Part shown: positions 53,069-61,644 of the stretch, piece by piece | Layout: the number at the start of each line of letters is the position of its first letter | Position numbering within the stretch: position 1 is the first letter of the stretch | Source: Bacilli bacterium | Lineage (GTDB): Bacteria > Bacillota_I > Bacilli_A > RFN20 > CAG-449 | Assembly: GCA_900755065.1 (NCBI GenBank) | Contig: CAAEFC010000003.1 | Span: forward strand, 1-61,644 | DNA: 61,644 nt | Direction of reading: 5' to 3' | The notes under the pieces: generated by a model | Database searches by the model: none | What the model was told of the DNA's origin: nothing | Seen by the model: the letters and a program-made list of their open reading frames with translations, nothing else | Translations under genes and position numbers: made by a program

Positions 53069-53952
53069 TTATCGCTATCGTAGGACCGACAGGCGTCGGC
53101 AAATCGGCGCTGGCGATGAAACTGGCGGAACGGGTTCACGGCGAAATCGTCAACGGCGACGCTTTCCAGATCTACCGGTCAATGAACATCGGAACGGCCA
53201 AGCCGAGCGAAGCCGAGCGGAAAAAGATTCCGCATCATCTGTACGACTTTATCGATCCGGACGTCGGCTATTCGGTGTTCGATTACCAACGCGATCTTAG
53301 GGCGAAACTCGATGAACTGAATGCGCGATCCATTCCGCCGATCCTCGTCGGCGGAACGGGGCTGTACTTGAAAGCCGCGCTGTACGATTTTGACCTGGAA
53401 GCCGAAGAGAAAAAGATCGATTTAAGCGGATACGCCGCGTATAGCAACGAGGAACTTCACGCGGTTCTGGCGGAATTCGATTACGCGGAGAGCCTGAAAA
53501 TTCACCCGAACAACCGGAAAAGAGTGCTGAGAGCCATCGAAATCTGCCTGAGCCGGGGAAAGAAAAAATCGGAGATCGTCGCCGGACAGGAACACCGGCT
53601 GCTGTATCCGGTTACCTTCGTCGGATTGACTTGCCCGCGGGAAAAACTGTATGCAATCATCGACCGTCGCGTCGATCGGATGTTTGAATCGGGACTGATC
53701 GACGAAGTCAGAGGGCTGAGGGAAAGATATCCGGATTCGCTCCGCGCTTTTCAGGCCATCGGATACAAAGAAGTGATCGAGGGATTGAAGAACGACGAAG
53801 ACGAAGCGACCCTGCGAGAAACGATCAAAAGGAATTCAAGACGATACGCGAAAAGGCAATATACCTACTTTTCGCATCAAATGGAAGTCAACTGGTTCGA
53901 GTCGCCGGAAGAAGCGTTGGATTTTGCGCTGAAAGAGATGCAAAGGTCATGA
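53065..53952 (+). CDS. miaA: tRNA dimethylallyltransferase MiaA
   Basis: MiaA adds a dimethylallyl group to A37 of tRNAs reading UNN codons, using dimethylallyl diphosphate from the MEP route (dxr is in this window). The 295 residues begin IIAIVGPTGVGKSALAMKLA with the P-loop, then VNGDAFQIYRSM, GTAKPSEAE and LVGGTGLYLKAALYDF. The start overlaps mutL; mutS-mutL-miaA is a common operon order in Firmicutes. Confidence 0.95.
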   Translation: MIIAIVGPTGVGKSALAMKLAERVHGEIVNGDAFQIYRSMNIGTAKPSEAERKKIPHHLYDFIDPDVGYSVFDYQRDLRAKLDELNARSIPPILVGGTGLYLKAALYDFDLEAEEKKIDLSGYAAYSNEELHAVLAEFDYAESLKIHPNNRKRVLRAIEICLSRGKKKSEIVAGQEHRLLYPVTFVGLTCPREKLYAIIDRRVDRMFESGLIDEVRGLRERYPDSLRAFQAIGYKEVIEGLKNDEDEATLRETIKRNSRRYAKRQYTYFSHQMEVNWFESPEEALDFALKEMQRS

Positions 53953-53992
53953 TTTTTTGACGCAAAGGATACAATAAGGGAGAGGATAACGT

Positions 53993-55612
53993 ATGGAATT
54001 GAAACGAATTGAAGAAATCGCCCGCGAGGCGGGCATCGACGGGAAGTATATCGAACCTTACGGAAAGTACAAGGCGAAAATCGATCTGTCGCTGAACGAA
54101 ACGCTGAGCGAAAAACCGGACGGAAAACTCGTCCTCGTCACCGCCATCACGCCGACTAAATTCGGCGAAGGAAAGACGACGATGTCGATCGCGTTGGACG
54201 ACGGACTGAACCGGATCGGCGAAAAGAGCCTGCTGTGTCTGAGAGAACCGTCTCTCGGTCCGGTTTTCGGCCTTAAAGGCGGCGCGACGGGCGGAGGGAA
54301 GGTGACGGTCGAACCGAGCGAAGAAATCAATCTGCATTTTACCGGCGACATGCACGCGCTGACGAGTGCGATCAATCTGATTTCCGCCGTGATCGACAAT
54401 TCGATTTTTCAGGGAAATCCGCTTCATATCGATCCGGATAAAGTTACGTGGAAACGGGCGCTCGACATGAACGACCGCGCGTTGAGAAAAATCCGCATCA
54501 ACCTGAGCGAGAAAAAAGGAACGCCGAGAGAGGACGGTTTCGTCATCACAGTCGCCAGCGAATTGATGGCGATCCTGTGCCTGAGCGATTCCTTGCGGGA
54601 TTTCCGCGATCGGGTGAAAAAGATCATCGTCGCCTACACTTTCGACGATCTACCCGTTACGGTGGACGATCTGAAAATATCCAACGCGGTCTGCAAACTG
54701 ATGAAAGAAGCGATCAAACCGAATCTGGTGCAGACGAGCGAAAATCACCCGTGCCTGATTCACGGCGGACCGTTCGCCAATATCGCGCACGGCTGTAATT
54801 CTTTGATTGCGACGAAAATGGCGCTGAAACTCGCGCCGATCGTGGTAACCGAAGCCGGCTTCGGGAGCGATCTGGGCGCGGAAAAATTTCTGGACATCAA
54901 GTGCCAGGAAGGGGGGATTCAACCTTCTCTGGTCGTCATGGTTGCGACGATTCGCGCGTTGAAAGTTCACGGCGGTCAGAAACTGGAAGAAATCGATGTG
55001 CTGGATCTGAAAGCCTTGAAAGAGGGAACGAAAAATCTGAAACGGCATGTCGAGAATATGCGGAAGTACGGTCTCGAAACAATCGTCGCCATCAATCATT
55101 TCGCTTCGGATCGCGAAGAGGAAATCGCCTTTCTGAAAAAGTGGTGCGAAGAGCAAGGCTATCCGTGCGCTTTCGTCGACGGTTATCTCAAAGGCGGGGA
55201 AGGCGCCGTCGATTTGGCGAACCTCGTCGCGAAGAAACTGAAAACCGGTTCGGACTACCGTCCGCTGTATCGGAAAGAAGAGCCGATCAAAACCAAGATC
55301 GAACGGATCGCCAAAGAAATTTACCGGGCTTCCGATGTGGCGTATTCCGCGCAAGCCGAGGCAGATATCCGGAAATTTGAAGCGATGGGATTCGATAAGA
55401 CCTATATCTGCATCGCCAAAACGCCGCAGTCCTTTTCCGACGATCCGTCTTTACTGAACACTCCGGAGGATTTTACGCTTCACGTCAAAGAAGTGACGCT
55501 TTCCGGCGGCGCGAACTTTCTGGTCGTACTGACCGGCAATATTCTGACGATGCCGGGACTTCCGAAAATACCGCAAGCCGTCCGCATGGAGGAAGAAGAA
55601 TGGAATTTCTGA
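53993..55612 (+). CDS. fhs: Formate-tetrahydrofolate ligase
   Basis: Fhs makes 10-formyl-tetrahydrofolate from formate, ATP and tetrahydrofolate. The 539 residues are slightly below the usual 556. The P-loop is in TPTKFGEGKTTMSIAL, followed by LREPSLGPVFGLKGGATGGG and TGDMHALTSAINL, all diagnostic. AAGGGAGAGG precedes the ATG. It overlaps folD by 13 bases, so the two one-carbon enzymes are coupled. Confidence 0.96.
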   Translation: MELKRIEEIAREAGIDGKYIEPYGKYKAKIDLSLNETLSEKPDGKLVLVTAITPTKFGEGKTTMSIALDDGLNRIGEKSLLCLREPSLGPVFGLKGGATGGGKVTVEPSEEINLHFTGDMHALTSAINLISAVIDNSIFQGNPLHIDPDKVTWKRALDMNDRALRKIRINLSEKKGTPREDGFVITVASELMAILCLSDSLRDFRDRVKKIIVAYTFDDLPVTVDDLKISNAVCKLMKEAIKPNLVQTSENHPCLIHGGPFANIAHGCNSLIATKMALKLAPIVVTEAGFGSDLGAEKFLDIKCQEGGIQPSLVVMVATIRALKVHGGQKLEEIDVLDLKALKEGTKNLKRHVENMRKYGLETIVAINHFASDREEEIAFLKKWCEEQGYPCAFVDGYLKGGEGAVDLANLVAKKLKTGSDYRPLYRKEEPIKTKIERIAKEIYRASDVAYSAQAEADIRKFEAMGFDKTYICIAKTPQSFSDDPSLLNTPEDFTLHVKEVTLSGGANFLVVLTGNILTMPGLPKIPQAVRMEEEEWNF

Positions 55613-56433
55613 TCGGAAAAACGATTGCCTCGACGATGAAAACCGCCTTGCGCGAGAAGGTTTCGGCCTTGACAGATAAATCGTCGCTGACGGTTCTGGT
55701 GAACGATCTCGACGCTTCCTCTTCGGGCTATGTCGCTTCGTTGAAAAAGACAGCCGCGGAAACGGGAATCCGCATCGAAGAAATTCACATGGCGGACGAT
55801 GAAGAAGCCTATCTCCGCACGATCGATCATCTGAACGAAGACGAAGCCTGTTCCGCCGTTCTGATCACCCGGCCTTTGCCTCCTTCGGTGAACGAAAAGC
55901 GTGTTTCCGAACGCCTTTCTCCGGACAAGGACGCGGACTGCCTGCACCCTTTCTGGGGCGGAAAAATCTTTGCCGGAGAAGACGATCTCGCGCCGGCAAC
56001 GGCGAAAGCGGTTATTCTTCTTTTGGAACAGAACGCGATTCCGATTCAGGGAAAGAAATGCCTGGTGATCGGACGATCCGTTTCGGTGGGAAAACCGGTA
56101 GGCGCGATGCTCTTAAACCGAAACGCCACGGTGACGTTCGCTCATTCCAAAACGGTCGGTCTTGACGAACTCGTCGCCGACAGCGACATTCTTGTCTGCG
56201 CCGTCGGCAAACCGCATTTTCTCGACAGCGCGAAAGCCAAAGAAAGCGCGATTATCATCGACGCGGGAATTCATTATCTTCCCGACGGCATTGTCGGCGA
56301 CGTGATTCCTTCCGATCGGGTGAAAAGGATTTCCAAAGTTCCCGGGGGCGTAGGCGTCATCACCAATGCCGCGCTGTTCGAGAACGTCGTGAAATTGCAT
56401 GAAAGGCAGGCGAAACGAAATGGAATCCGATGA
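55600..56433 (+). CDS. folD: Methylenetetrahydrofolate dehydrogenase/cyclohydrolase FolD
   Basis: FolD interconverts methylene-, methenyl- and 10-formyl-tetrahydrofolate. The 277 residues show the substrate helix SSSGYVASLKKTA with Tyr and Lys, the LITRPLPPSV loop, SPDKDADCLHP in place of the common PxKDVDG, and the NADP-binding VIGRSVSVGKPVGAMLLNRNATV. C-terminal PGGVGVITNAAL is typical. The region around residues 125-135, where most enzymes have CTPxG, reads LAPATAKAV, a moderate divergence. It provides the folate for TrmFO and nucleotide synthesis. Confidence 0.94.
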   Translation: MEFLIGKTIASTMKTALREKVSALTDKSSLTVLVNDLDASSSGYVASLKKTAAETGIRIEEIHMADDEEAYLRTIDHLNEDEACSAVLITRPLPPSVNEKRVSERLSPDKDADCLHPFWGGKIFAGEDDLAPATAKAVILLLEQNAIPIQGKKCLVIGRSVSVGKPVGAMLLNRNATVTFAHSKTVGLDELVADSDILVCAVGKPHFLDSAKAKESAIIIDAGIHYLPDGIVGDVIPSDRVKRISKVPGGVGVITNAALFENVVKLHERQAKRNGIR

Positions 56434-56614
56434 GTACGAGTTGAATTCGATCGTCGAAATGAAGAAACCGCATCCATGCGCCGGACGATCCAAACGGTTT
56501 CAGGTTATCCGACTCGGCGCGGATATCAAAATCCGCTGTCTCGGCTGCGGCAACATCATTTTGTTGCCTCGAAACGATTTCAATAAAAAAGCAAAAAAAA
56601 TCATACAGAAATAG
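56420..56614 (+). CDS. DUF951 family protein
   Basis: A 64-residue protein with the DUF951 pattern: VEMKKPHPCAG, then FQVIRLGADIKIRCLGCGNII and LPRNDFNKKAKK. The Cys in HPCAG and the CLGC pair could bind a metal. It overlaps folD by 14 bases. Members of this family are found widely in Firmicutes; the function is unknown. Confidence 0.88.
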   Translation: MESDEYELNSIVEMKKPHPCAGRSKRFQVIRLGADIKIRCLGCGNIILLPRNDFNKKAKKIIQK

Positions 56615-56618
56615 AGGG

Positions 56619-56675
56619 AAAAAACTCATGATCTTCCGAATTGTAAGACGAGGGATGAAAAATGAGTTTTTTTTC
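56619..56675 (+). terminator. Terminator-like hairpin whose 3' arm contains the start codon of the next gene
   Basis: AAAAAACTCAT (56619-56629) is perfectly complementary to ATGAGTTTTTT (56662-56672), followed by more T. The loop of 32 bases includes the ribosome-binding site GAGGGA (56650-56655). The ATG at 56662-56664 is the first codon of the ABC gene, so the fold could end folD transcripts and also hide that start. Confidence 0.6.
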
Positions 56676-58599
56676 TTGCAGAAATCTGAGTAAAAGTTTT
56701 GACGGAAATCCGGTGCTGGAACAGGTGAACATCGATTTTCCTTCGCACGGTCTGATTTCGATCATGGGCGCTTCGGGCTCGGGAAAGTCGACGTTGATTC
56801 ACTGCCTTCTCGGCTTGGAAAAATGCGAAGGCGATGTGTATTTCCGAAACAAAAAAATCCGGAATTTCGCCGATTTCCGGAATCGGTATACCGGAATCGT
56901 CTTTCAGAATTTTCACCTTTTCGACTATCTGACCGCGGAAGAAAACATCTGCCTTTTTTCGCGCCTGAAAGATACGGAGGAGGTGATCGGCTTATTGGGT
57001 CTGAAAGAAAAACTCGACGTGCGCGCGGGTCTTCTTTCCGGCGGAGAGAAACAGCGCGTGGCGTTAGCGAGAACGCTGACGAAGAAACCGAAAATCATCT
57101 TCTGCGACGAGATCACCGGGTCTCTGGACGAGGAAAACGGCGAAAAGATCATGCGTTATCTGAAAAAAATATCTGAAACCGCCTTGGTCGTCCATGTGAC
57201 GCATCACCGCCCTTTCGCGGAAAAATATTCCGACCGGATTCTGACTCTAAGCGGGCGCACGCTGAAAGAAGAAAGCACAGAACCGGACGAGGAAGAAACG
57301 GAAGAAAAAAGAAAGTGCGTATCCGCTTTCCGTCTAATGCGTTATGCGGCGGATTTCATGAAAAAATCGCGGTTCAAAACGCGATTGTCCTTTCTCTCGC
57401 TTCTGATTTCCTGTTCGCTTTTCGGCGTGCTGTTGAACGTTCACCGCACGTTGAACGATTATTTCGACCGTTTCAAGCATTCGTATCTCGATGCGAATTT
57501 CGTCGAACTCAGTCTCCGGCAGGAAAGAAAAATCGACAATACCTCTTTTTCATTGATCAAACAGACCCGACCGAAAAAGAGCGAAACGGAAGAAATATCC
57601 TTCTTGCTTCAAGAGGCCGTCGTCGGTTACAATTTCGGCAATCTTCTGAATTCGTACACCTCGATGAAAAACCGGAACGTTCCTTTGCAAATGAATCTGT
57701 ATCCCTGTTCAAGCGATCGGATCCGCTCGTATCGACAGGTCATCGTCAACGAAAAGGCAAAATCGCTTTTAAAGGACTCGTTTATCGATTTTACGATCGA
57801 AAGAAGCATCGATTTCATCGATGAAAACCGTAAAATCGTCAGCGATACGGTCGATCTCAGAATTCGGTTTGAAGTCGTCGGCGTTCACTCGGAAATGAGT
57901 TTTTTCGATGAACCGACGATCTACTACTCCTATTCCCTGATGGAGGAATATCTCTGCTCGGTTCCTCTGGAAAACCTTTCGTCGAAAGAGGGTGAAGAGG
58001 TTTCGTTGGGAAAGCGCATCATCTATTATTCTTATGAGGGCGATTATTACGATACGGGTTCGATTTATCTGATCTTTCCGAATGCGTTCATGTCTGAATC
58101 GGCTTATCGGAAAATCAACGCGTTTTCCTCGCAGAATTACGATTATCTGGCGAAAAACCGAAGCCTGGAAAACTACGATTCGCTGAACCTTCTTCTGAAA
58201 AGCGTAAGCCCGGCCATCGGCATGTTCATGACCTTGACTTTCGCGGTTTCTCTGGCTCTTTTGGCGCTGACGTTGAATGCTTTGGTACTCGACGAAGAGA
58301 AGGAAATCGCGGTTCTTCAAAGTCTCGGCGTTCTGAGCCGTCAGATTCGTCAGATCATTTTCATTCAATCGGGCAAAATCATCTTCGGAAGTTTTTTCAG
58401 CGCGTACTTTGTCAAAATGGCGGTTTATCTCTGGCTGGAACGGAAATTCGATTTCTTGACCTTTACCGGCTTCGATCAACGGATTTACGAAAACGTCTGT
58501 TCGTTCTTCCTTCAATTCGGTGTATTCTTGCTGTTCTCGCTGTTTATCCGTTTCTTTATCGGACGCATCGACGCGGCGAAAACCTTGAAGGAGGAATAA
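56662..58599 (+). CDS. ABC transporter ATPase-permease fusion 1 (MacB/FtsX-like)
   Basis: A 645-residue fusion. Residues 1-210 form a LolD/MacB-type ATPase: Walker A GASGSGKST, Q-loop FQNFHLF, signature LSGGEKQRVALAR, Walker B IIFCDEITGSLD and the switch His in HVTHHRPF. A membrane span follows near residues 240-262, then an outside domain of about 230 residues, and three C-terminal spans in FtsX/MacB style, with EKEIAVLQSLGVLSRQIRQI in the first cytoplasmic loop. Such exporters usually act as dimers in lipoprotein, peptide or antibiotic handling. The next gene encodes a similar fusion one base after its stop, so a heterodimer is likely. Substrate unknown. Confidence 0.88.
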   Translation: MSFFSCRNLSKSFDGNPVLEQVNIDFPSHGLISIMGASGSGKSTLIHCLLGLEKCEGDVYFRNKKIRNFADFRNRYTGIVFQNFHLFDYLTAEENICLFSRLKDTEEVIGLLGLKEKLDVRAGLLSGGEKQRVALARTLTKKPKIIFCDEITGSLDEENGEKIMRYLKKISETALVVHVTHHRPFAEKYSDRILTLSGRTLKEESTEPDEEETEEKRKCVSAFRLMRYAADFMKKSRFKTRLSFLSLLISCSLFGVLLNVHRTLNDYFDRFKHSYLDANFVELSLRQERKIDNTSFSLIKQTRPKKSETEEISFLLQEAVVGYNFGNLLNSYTSMKNRNVPLQMNLYPCSSDRIRSYRQVIVNEKAKSLLKDSFIDFTIERSIDFIDENRKIVSDTVDLRIRFEVVGVHSEMSFFDEPTIYYSYSLMEEYLCSVPLENLSSKEGEEVSLGKRIIYYSYEGDYYDTGSIYLIFPNAFMSESAYRKINAFSSQNYDYLAKNRSLENYDSLNLLLKSVSPAIGMFMTLTFAVSLALLALTLNALVLDEEKEIAVLQSLGVLSRQIRQIIFIQSGKIIFGSFFSAYFVKMAVYLWLERKFDFLTFTGFDQRIYENVCSFFLQFGVFLLFSLFIRFFIGRIDAAKTLKEE

Positions 58600-58600
58600 C

Positions 58601-61357
58601 ATGATCAAGATCGAAGGATTGAGCAAATCTTACGGAACCGAGTGCATTCTGAAAGACATTCACATCGAGATTTCTTCGCCGAAGTGGATTACGATCGCAG
58701 GGCATTCCGGCTCGGGTAAATCGACCTTGCTCAACATCATCGCTCTGACGGATACCCGCTTTACGGGAACCTACGAGTTCGACGGACGGAACGTTTCCTC
58801 ACTCAGCGAAGCGGAAAGAAGAAAAATCATTTTCGGACAGATCACCTATCTCTTTCAGGAGCCAACCTTTATCGAAAACGAATCGGTCAGGGTCAATCTG
58901 GAACTGATCGCGGGAAGAAAACTGGATTCAGAAACGCTTGAAAAGAAATTCGCCGAGTTTCGTCTTCATGTCCGGGAAGAAACGAATGTCAGTCATTTGT
59001 CCAAAGGCGAAAGAAAGAGGATCAGCCTGATCGGCGCGTCGTTAAGGGACACCCCTGTCGTGCTTTGCGACGAGATCACCGCCGGACTCGATGCAGAAAA
59101 CACGCGCATCGTTCTTCGATATCTGAAAAGAATAAGCAAGAAAAAAATCGTGATCCTCGTTACGCACGATCTCGATTCGGTGCGGAATTTCTGCCCGGAA
59201 ATCTACGAAATCCGCGACCATCAGATGAAAGAAATGATCGTTCGGGGCGGTATGAAGGGAAGAAAAGAGAAGCCGAACGACTTGAAAAACGGTTACAGGC
59301 TTCTCCATATTGCTCATTCTTTCCGAAGAAAGCGCTGGCGGTCTTTCGCTTTCATTCTCACGATGGTGCTCTGCCTTTTCACGATGGGATTGTCGTTAAT
59401 GATCGAGGATTCTGTCGAGAATCATCTGATCCGGACGGTTACTTCCTATTTCGGAACCGATCGGATTCTGCTGCGATCGAAAACGGAGAGTTCGGATTTA
59501 GTCCGTCAGGAAGTCGTCGATATTGAAGAGTTCTCCGATTTCCGTGCGGATTACGACGACCTGATCGTTCAGGAATACGTCGCGTACTGCGCAAATTTTG
59601 AAAACTACTTCCGCGATGAAAACTGCCTGACTTTGAATTTAAAGAATGTCCGCTGTACCTTGAACGAATTCGGCGTCCGAAGTTTAAGCGAATTCCTTCC
59701 TTTGTCTTTATCGGATCAAAGGATTTATCCGCTTCGGACTTCGTTGAAGCCGAACGAGATCGTTCTGGGACTGACGCCGGTTCAGATTGCGACGCTGTGC
59801 CAGAATCTGAAACTGGGAGGAATCCAAGAATCGGATCTGGAAAATTACTTGCGCTTTGAAAACATACCGGCTTCGTTTTATCTGGCAAACGAAGAATGGG
59901 CATACGCGCTTGAAATTCCGCTGAAAGCGGTCGGATTCTTTCTCTCCGCGGAACCGATAATCTATGCTTCGGATCCGTTTTTCAATGAAATCGTCGTCGA
60001 AGAAAAAATGCAACTGCCGTTCTCCTATTTCCTCAACGAAAGCGATTATTATCCGTGGACGGTCAAAAAGATCTGCGGATTGATCGTACGGAAAGAAGAT
60101 GTTTCCGCCTTTTTTGAAAGAATGCTGTCGGACGAAAAGATGGAATCCTTTTCTTTCCATCTGGCGGACGAAGAGGACTTTCCTCTGTTTTATCGGGGAC
60201 AGGAGGCTTATGACTTGATTTATCTGACATATAAAAACGCAGGATCGCTTTCTTTAAGGGAAATCGAGACGATTTGCGCGGCGGAAGCGAATATCCGAAG
60301 TTTCCTTCCGTGCGGATCTAAGTCTTATGCCGTCGATCGGCAATCGCTTTTATCCGGGTTCGATATGCCGGTGTATCTTTCGCCGAAGGAAGAAATTCTC
60401 AATGAATTCATCGATTTGAATTCGCTGACTTCCTATAATTTCGGCACTTATCAGGCCGGCGGATTCACTTCGGTCGAAGAAAACTTTTATTCTTTGTCAT
60501 TGATGGACAATTCCAGGGAAAACTTTATCCGCTTCGTTCCGTATTCGCCGGAGGATTTTCCGCTTATCGAGGGGGAGTATCCGCGTGAGGGAAATCAGGT
60601 GTTGATTTCTTCTTCGCTGGCGGAACAGTTGCCTCCCGGTCAGGATTTCGTTTACCTGACCGCGCTGAAAGAAATTTTGCCTGAGGGCGCTTCGTATCGG
60701 AACCGTTTTAAAACGATCCGGCTGTCGGTATCCGGAATCGTCCGTTCGGATCAACGGCTGATCAGTCAAAGCCCGATCTATCCGATGCTCTTGTCCAACG
60801 TGATGTTCGGAATCAGGCAATACGATCAGACGGTCGATTCCTGCCTCCTGCAACTCGGTGAAAATTCGGATCAGATTCTGACGGAATTGAATTCCCGTTA
60901 CCCGAATTATGTGTTTGAAAACCCGTTGAAAGCGTATCTGAACCGCATCGAAGGAGGCGTGAATGCTTTGACGCTCGGACTTCTGTTTTTTTCTTGCATC
61001 ACGCTGATCGCCGGCTTGTTTATGATGATTCTGGTCAACCACCTTTTTCTGAAAGAAAGCGAAAAAGAGATCGCTGTTTATTCGTTTCTGGGTTATTCGC
61101 GGAAATCGATCATCGGTTATTTCTTTCTTTTCAGCGGACTTCTGCTCGGAATCGGACTGGCGCTGTCATTGACCGGACTTTTCGTCGCCGTTTTTCTGAT
61201 TCCCGTGATCGAATCTTCCATGAGTTATTTTTCATGGTCGTGGCCGTCTTTCTGGATTCTCTTCGGCGTCAGTCTTCTCACCTATGGCATCGCCAACGGA
61301 TTTACCCTGCGGTATTTTTATAAAAAAGACATTATCGATTTGATCAAGAACAAATAA
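58601..61357 (+). CDS. ABC transporter ATPase-permease fusion 2 (MacB/FtsX-like)
   Basis: A 918-residue fusion with the same design as fusion 1 but a larger outside domain of about 500 residues. The ATPase has Walker A GHSGSGKSTL, Q-loop FQEPTF, Walker B VVLCDEITAGLD and VTHDLDSV. Its signature is degenerate, LSKGERKRISL for LSGGQ. The permease part has one span near residue 265 and three more at the C terminus; KESEKEIAVYSFLGYSRKSI matches the loop in fusion 1. In a heterodimer a degenerate signature would leave one composite ATP site weaker, as seen in other asymmetric ABC pairs. No transport substrate can be named. Confidence 0.88.
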   Translation: MIKIEGLSKSYGTECILKDIHIEISSPKWITIAGHSGSGKSTLLNIIALTDTRFTGTYEFDGRNVSSLSEAERRKIIFGQITYLFQEPTFIENESVRVNLELIAGRKLDSETLEKKFAEFRLHVREETNVSHLSKGERKRISLIGASLRDTPVVLCDEITAGLDAENTRIVLRYLKRISKKKIVILVTHDLDSVRNFCPEIYEIRDHQMKEMIVRGGMKGRKEKPNDLKNGYRLLHIAHSFRRKRWRSFAFILTMVLCLFTMGLSLMIEDSVENHLIRTVTSYFGTDRILLRSKTESSDLVRQEVVDIEEFSDFRADYDDLIVQEYVAYCANFENYFRDENCLTLNLKNVRCTLNEFGVRSLSEFLPLSLSDQRIYPLRTSLKPNEIVLGLTPVQIATLCQNLKLGGIQESDLENYLRFENIPASFYLANEEWAYALEIPLKAVGFFLSAEPIIYASDPFFNEIVVEEKMQLPFSYFLNESDYYPWTVKKICGLIVRKEDVSAFFERMLSDEKMESFSFHLADEEDFPLFYRGQEAYDLIYLTYKNAGSLSLREIETICAAEANIRSFLPCGSKSYAVDRQSLLSGFDMPVYLSPKEEILNEFIDLNSLTSYNFGTYQAGGFTSVEENFYSLSLMDNSRENFIRFVPYSPEDFPLIEGEYPREGNQVLISSSLAEQLPPGQDFVYLTALKEILPEGASYRNRFKTIRLSVSGIVRSDQRLISQSPIYPMLLSNVMFGIRQYDQTVDSCLLQLGENSDQILTELNSRYPNYVFENPLKAYLNRIEGGVNALTLGLLFFSCITLIAGLFMMILVNHLFLKESEKEIAVYSFLGYSRKSIIGYFFLFSGLLLGIGLALSLTGLFVAVFLIPVIESSMSYFSWSWPSFWILFGVSLLTYGIANGFTLRYFYKKDIIDLIKNK

Positions 61358-61397
61358 AGAGAGAAAAACGATTCGGCAAATGAGAGAGGAGATCGCA

Positions 61398-61644
61398 ATG
61401 AACGAGAAAGCGAACCAGGTTCTATCTCGGTATGAAAAGAAACCCGACGGAACATTGGACGGAACGAAACCGATCAAAGTGCATTACGACAAGGAAGAGA
61501 AGATCCGGTACTATACAAAAAGAATGAAAGATCCGTCGCTGACGGATTCGCAAAGGTATTATGCTTCTCAGAAAGTTCAGATGCTTCTTTCCGGAAAAGG
61601 CGTGATCGCCATTACCGCCGATGAAAACTTCAAAGGCGGAAAAG
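61398..61644 (+). CDS. Partial gene of unknown function, cut by the window end
   Basis: The first 82 codons of an open frame with GAGAGGAG before the ATG at 61398. The sequence is hydrophilic and charged, opening MNEKANQVLSRYEKKPDG and containing VHYDKEEKIRYYTKRM and MLLSGKGVIAITADEN. No signal peptide or membrane span is visible so far. I do not recognise the family. It follows the ABC pair by 40 bases without an evident terminator. Confidence 0.6.
   Translation, partial: MNEKANQVLSRYEKKPDGTLDGTKPIKVHYDKEEKIRYYTKRMKDPSLTDSQRYYASQKVQMLLSGKGVIAITADENFKGGK

Noticed and set aside
1..61644. CRISPR arrays, tRNA genes, insertion sequences
   Set aside because: Reading both strands, I saw no regularly spaced repeats, no cloverleaf sequences and no transposase or terminal inverted repeats.

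Overview
The window is about 61.6 kb of near-gapless housekeeping sequence from a low-complexity Firmicutes genome of the class Bacilli. PolC-type DNA polymerase III, GatCAB, RbgA, YlxM/Ffh, the FakA/PlsX pair, folate-dependent TrmFO and a MutL with a nuclease motif all point there, probably to a streamlined relative of the Erysipelotrichales/Mollicutes branch. TGA is used as a stop (lepB, surE, mutS), so the Mycoplasma code does not apply. GC is moderate in the core and clearly lower in two accessory patches. Gene order follows Bacillus subtilis in long blocks, but several usual members are absent from their places (fapR, fabD, fabG, acpP, smc, uppS, proS, ligA, hslVU, codY).

Layout. 1-75: 3' part of a 5S rRNA. 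191-9025: asp23, fakA, recG, plsX, rnc, ftsY, a small membrane protein, ylxM and ffh. 9114-11036: rpsP, khpA, rimM and trmD on the minus strand, inverted relative to the usual ffh-rpsP-...-trmD-rplS order. 11095-13018: an AT-rich patch at one end of that inversion with a SLOG-protein remnant, a fused ATPase/UvrD-helicase remnant and an intact Fic-like gene under a promoter with an operator-like inverted repeat. 13019-22477: rplS, lepB, rdgB, surE, rbgA, rnhB, dprA, topA, trmFO, a xerC-type recombinase and a short MGMT. 22503-33778: rpsB, tsf, pyrH, frr, cdsA, dxr, rseP and polC. 33784-43135: a small P-loop kinase, mgtC, pcrA, gatC, gatA, gatB, a DJ-1 protein, an LPG-synthase-like membrane protein and a GT8 glycosyltransferase. 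43244-48011: second accessory patch. 48131-56614: a CotE-like protein, mutS, mutL, miaA, fhs, folD and a DUF951 protein. 56662-61357: two ABC ATPase-permease fusions. 61398-end: a partial gene of unknown function.

The most interesting unit lies at 44192-47398. A promoter with an extended -10 is followed by two membrane-anchored XRE regulators, a signal-peptide-bearing protein with a divergent DUF6973-like core and a C-terminal CPVFPPFC motif, and a radical SAM/SPASM enzyme, closed by a terminator with a TTCG loop. A sigma-factor-like gene precedes it. I read this as a candidate peptide- or protein-maturation system: an exported substrate, its modifying enzyme and membrane-linked control. That role is inference from gene order and motifs.

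The CotE-like gene directly upstream of mutS-mutL keeps the Bacillus cotE-mutS-mutL order, which suggests a spore-forming ancestor or a retained coat-like function. FakA with PlsX, and no fab genes beside plsX, fits use of exogenous fatty acids for phospholipid synthesis.
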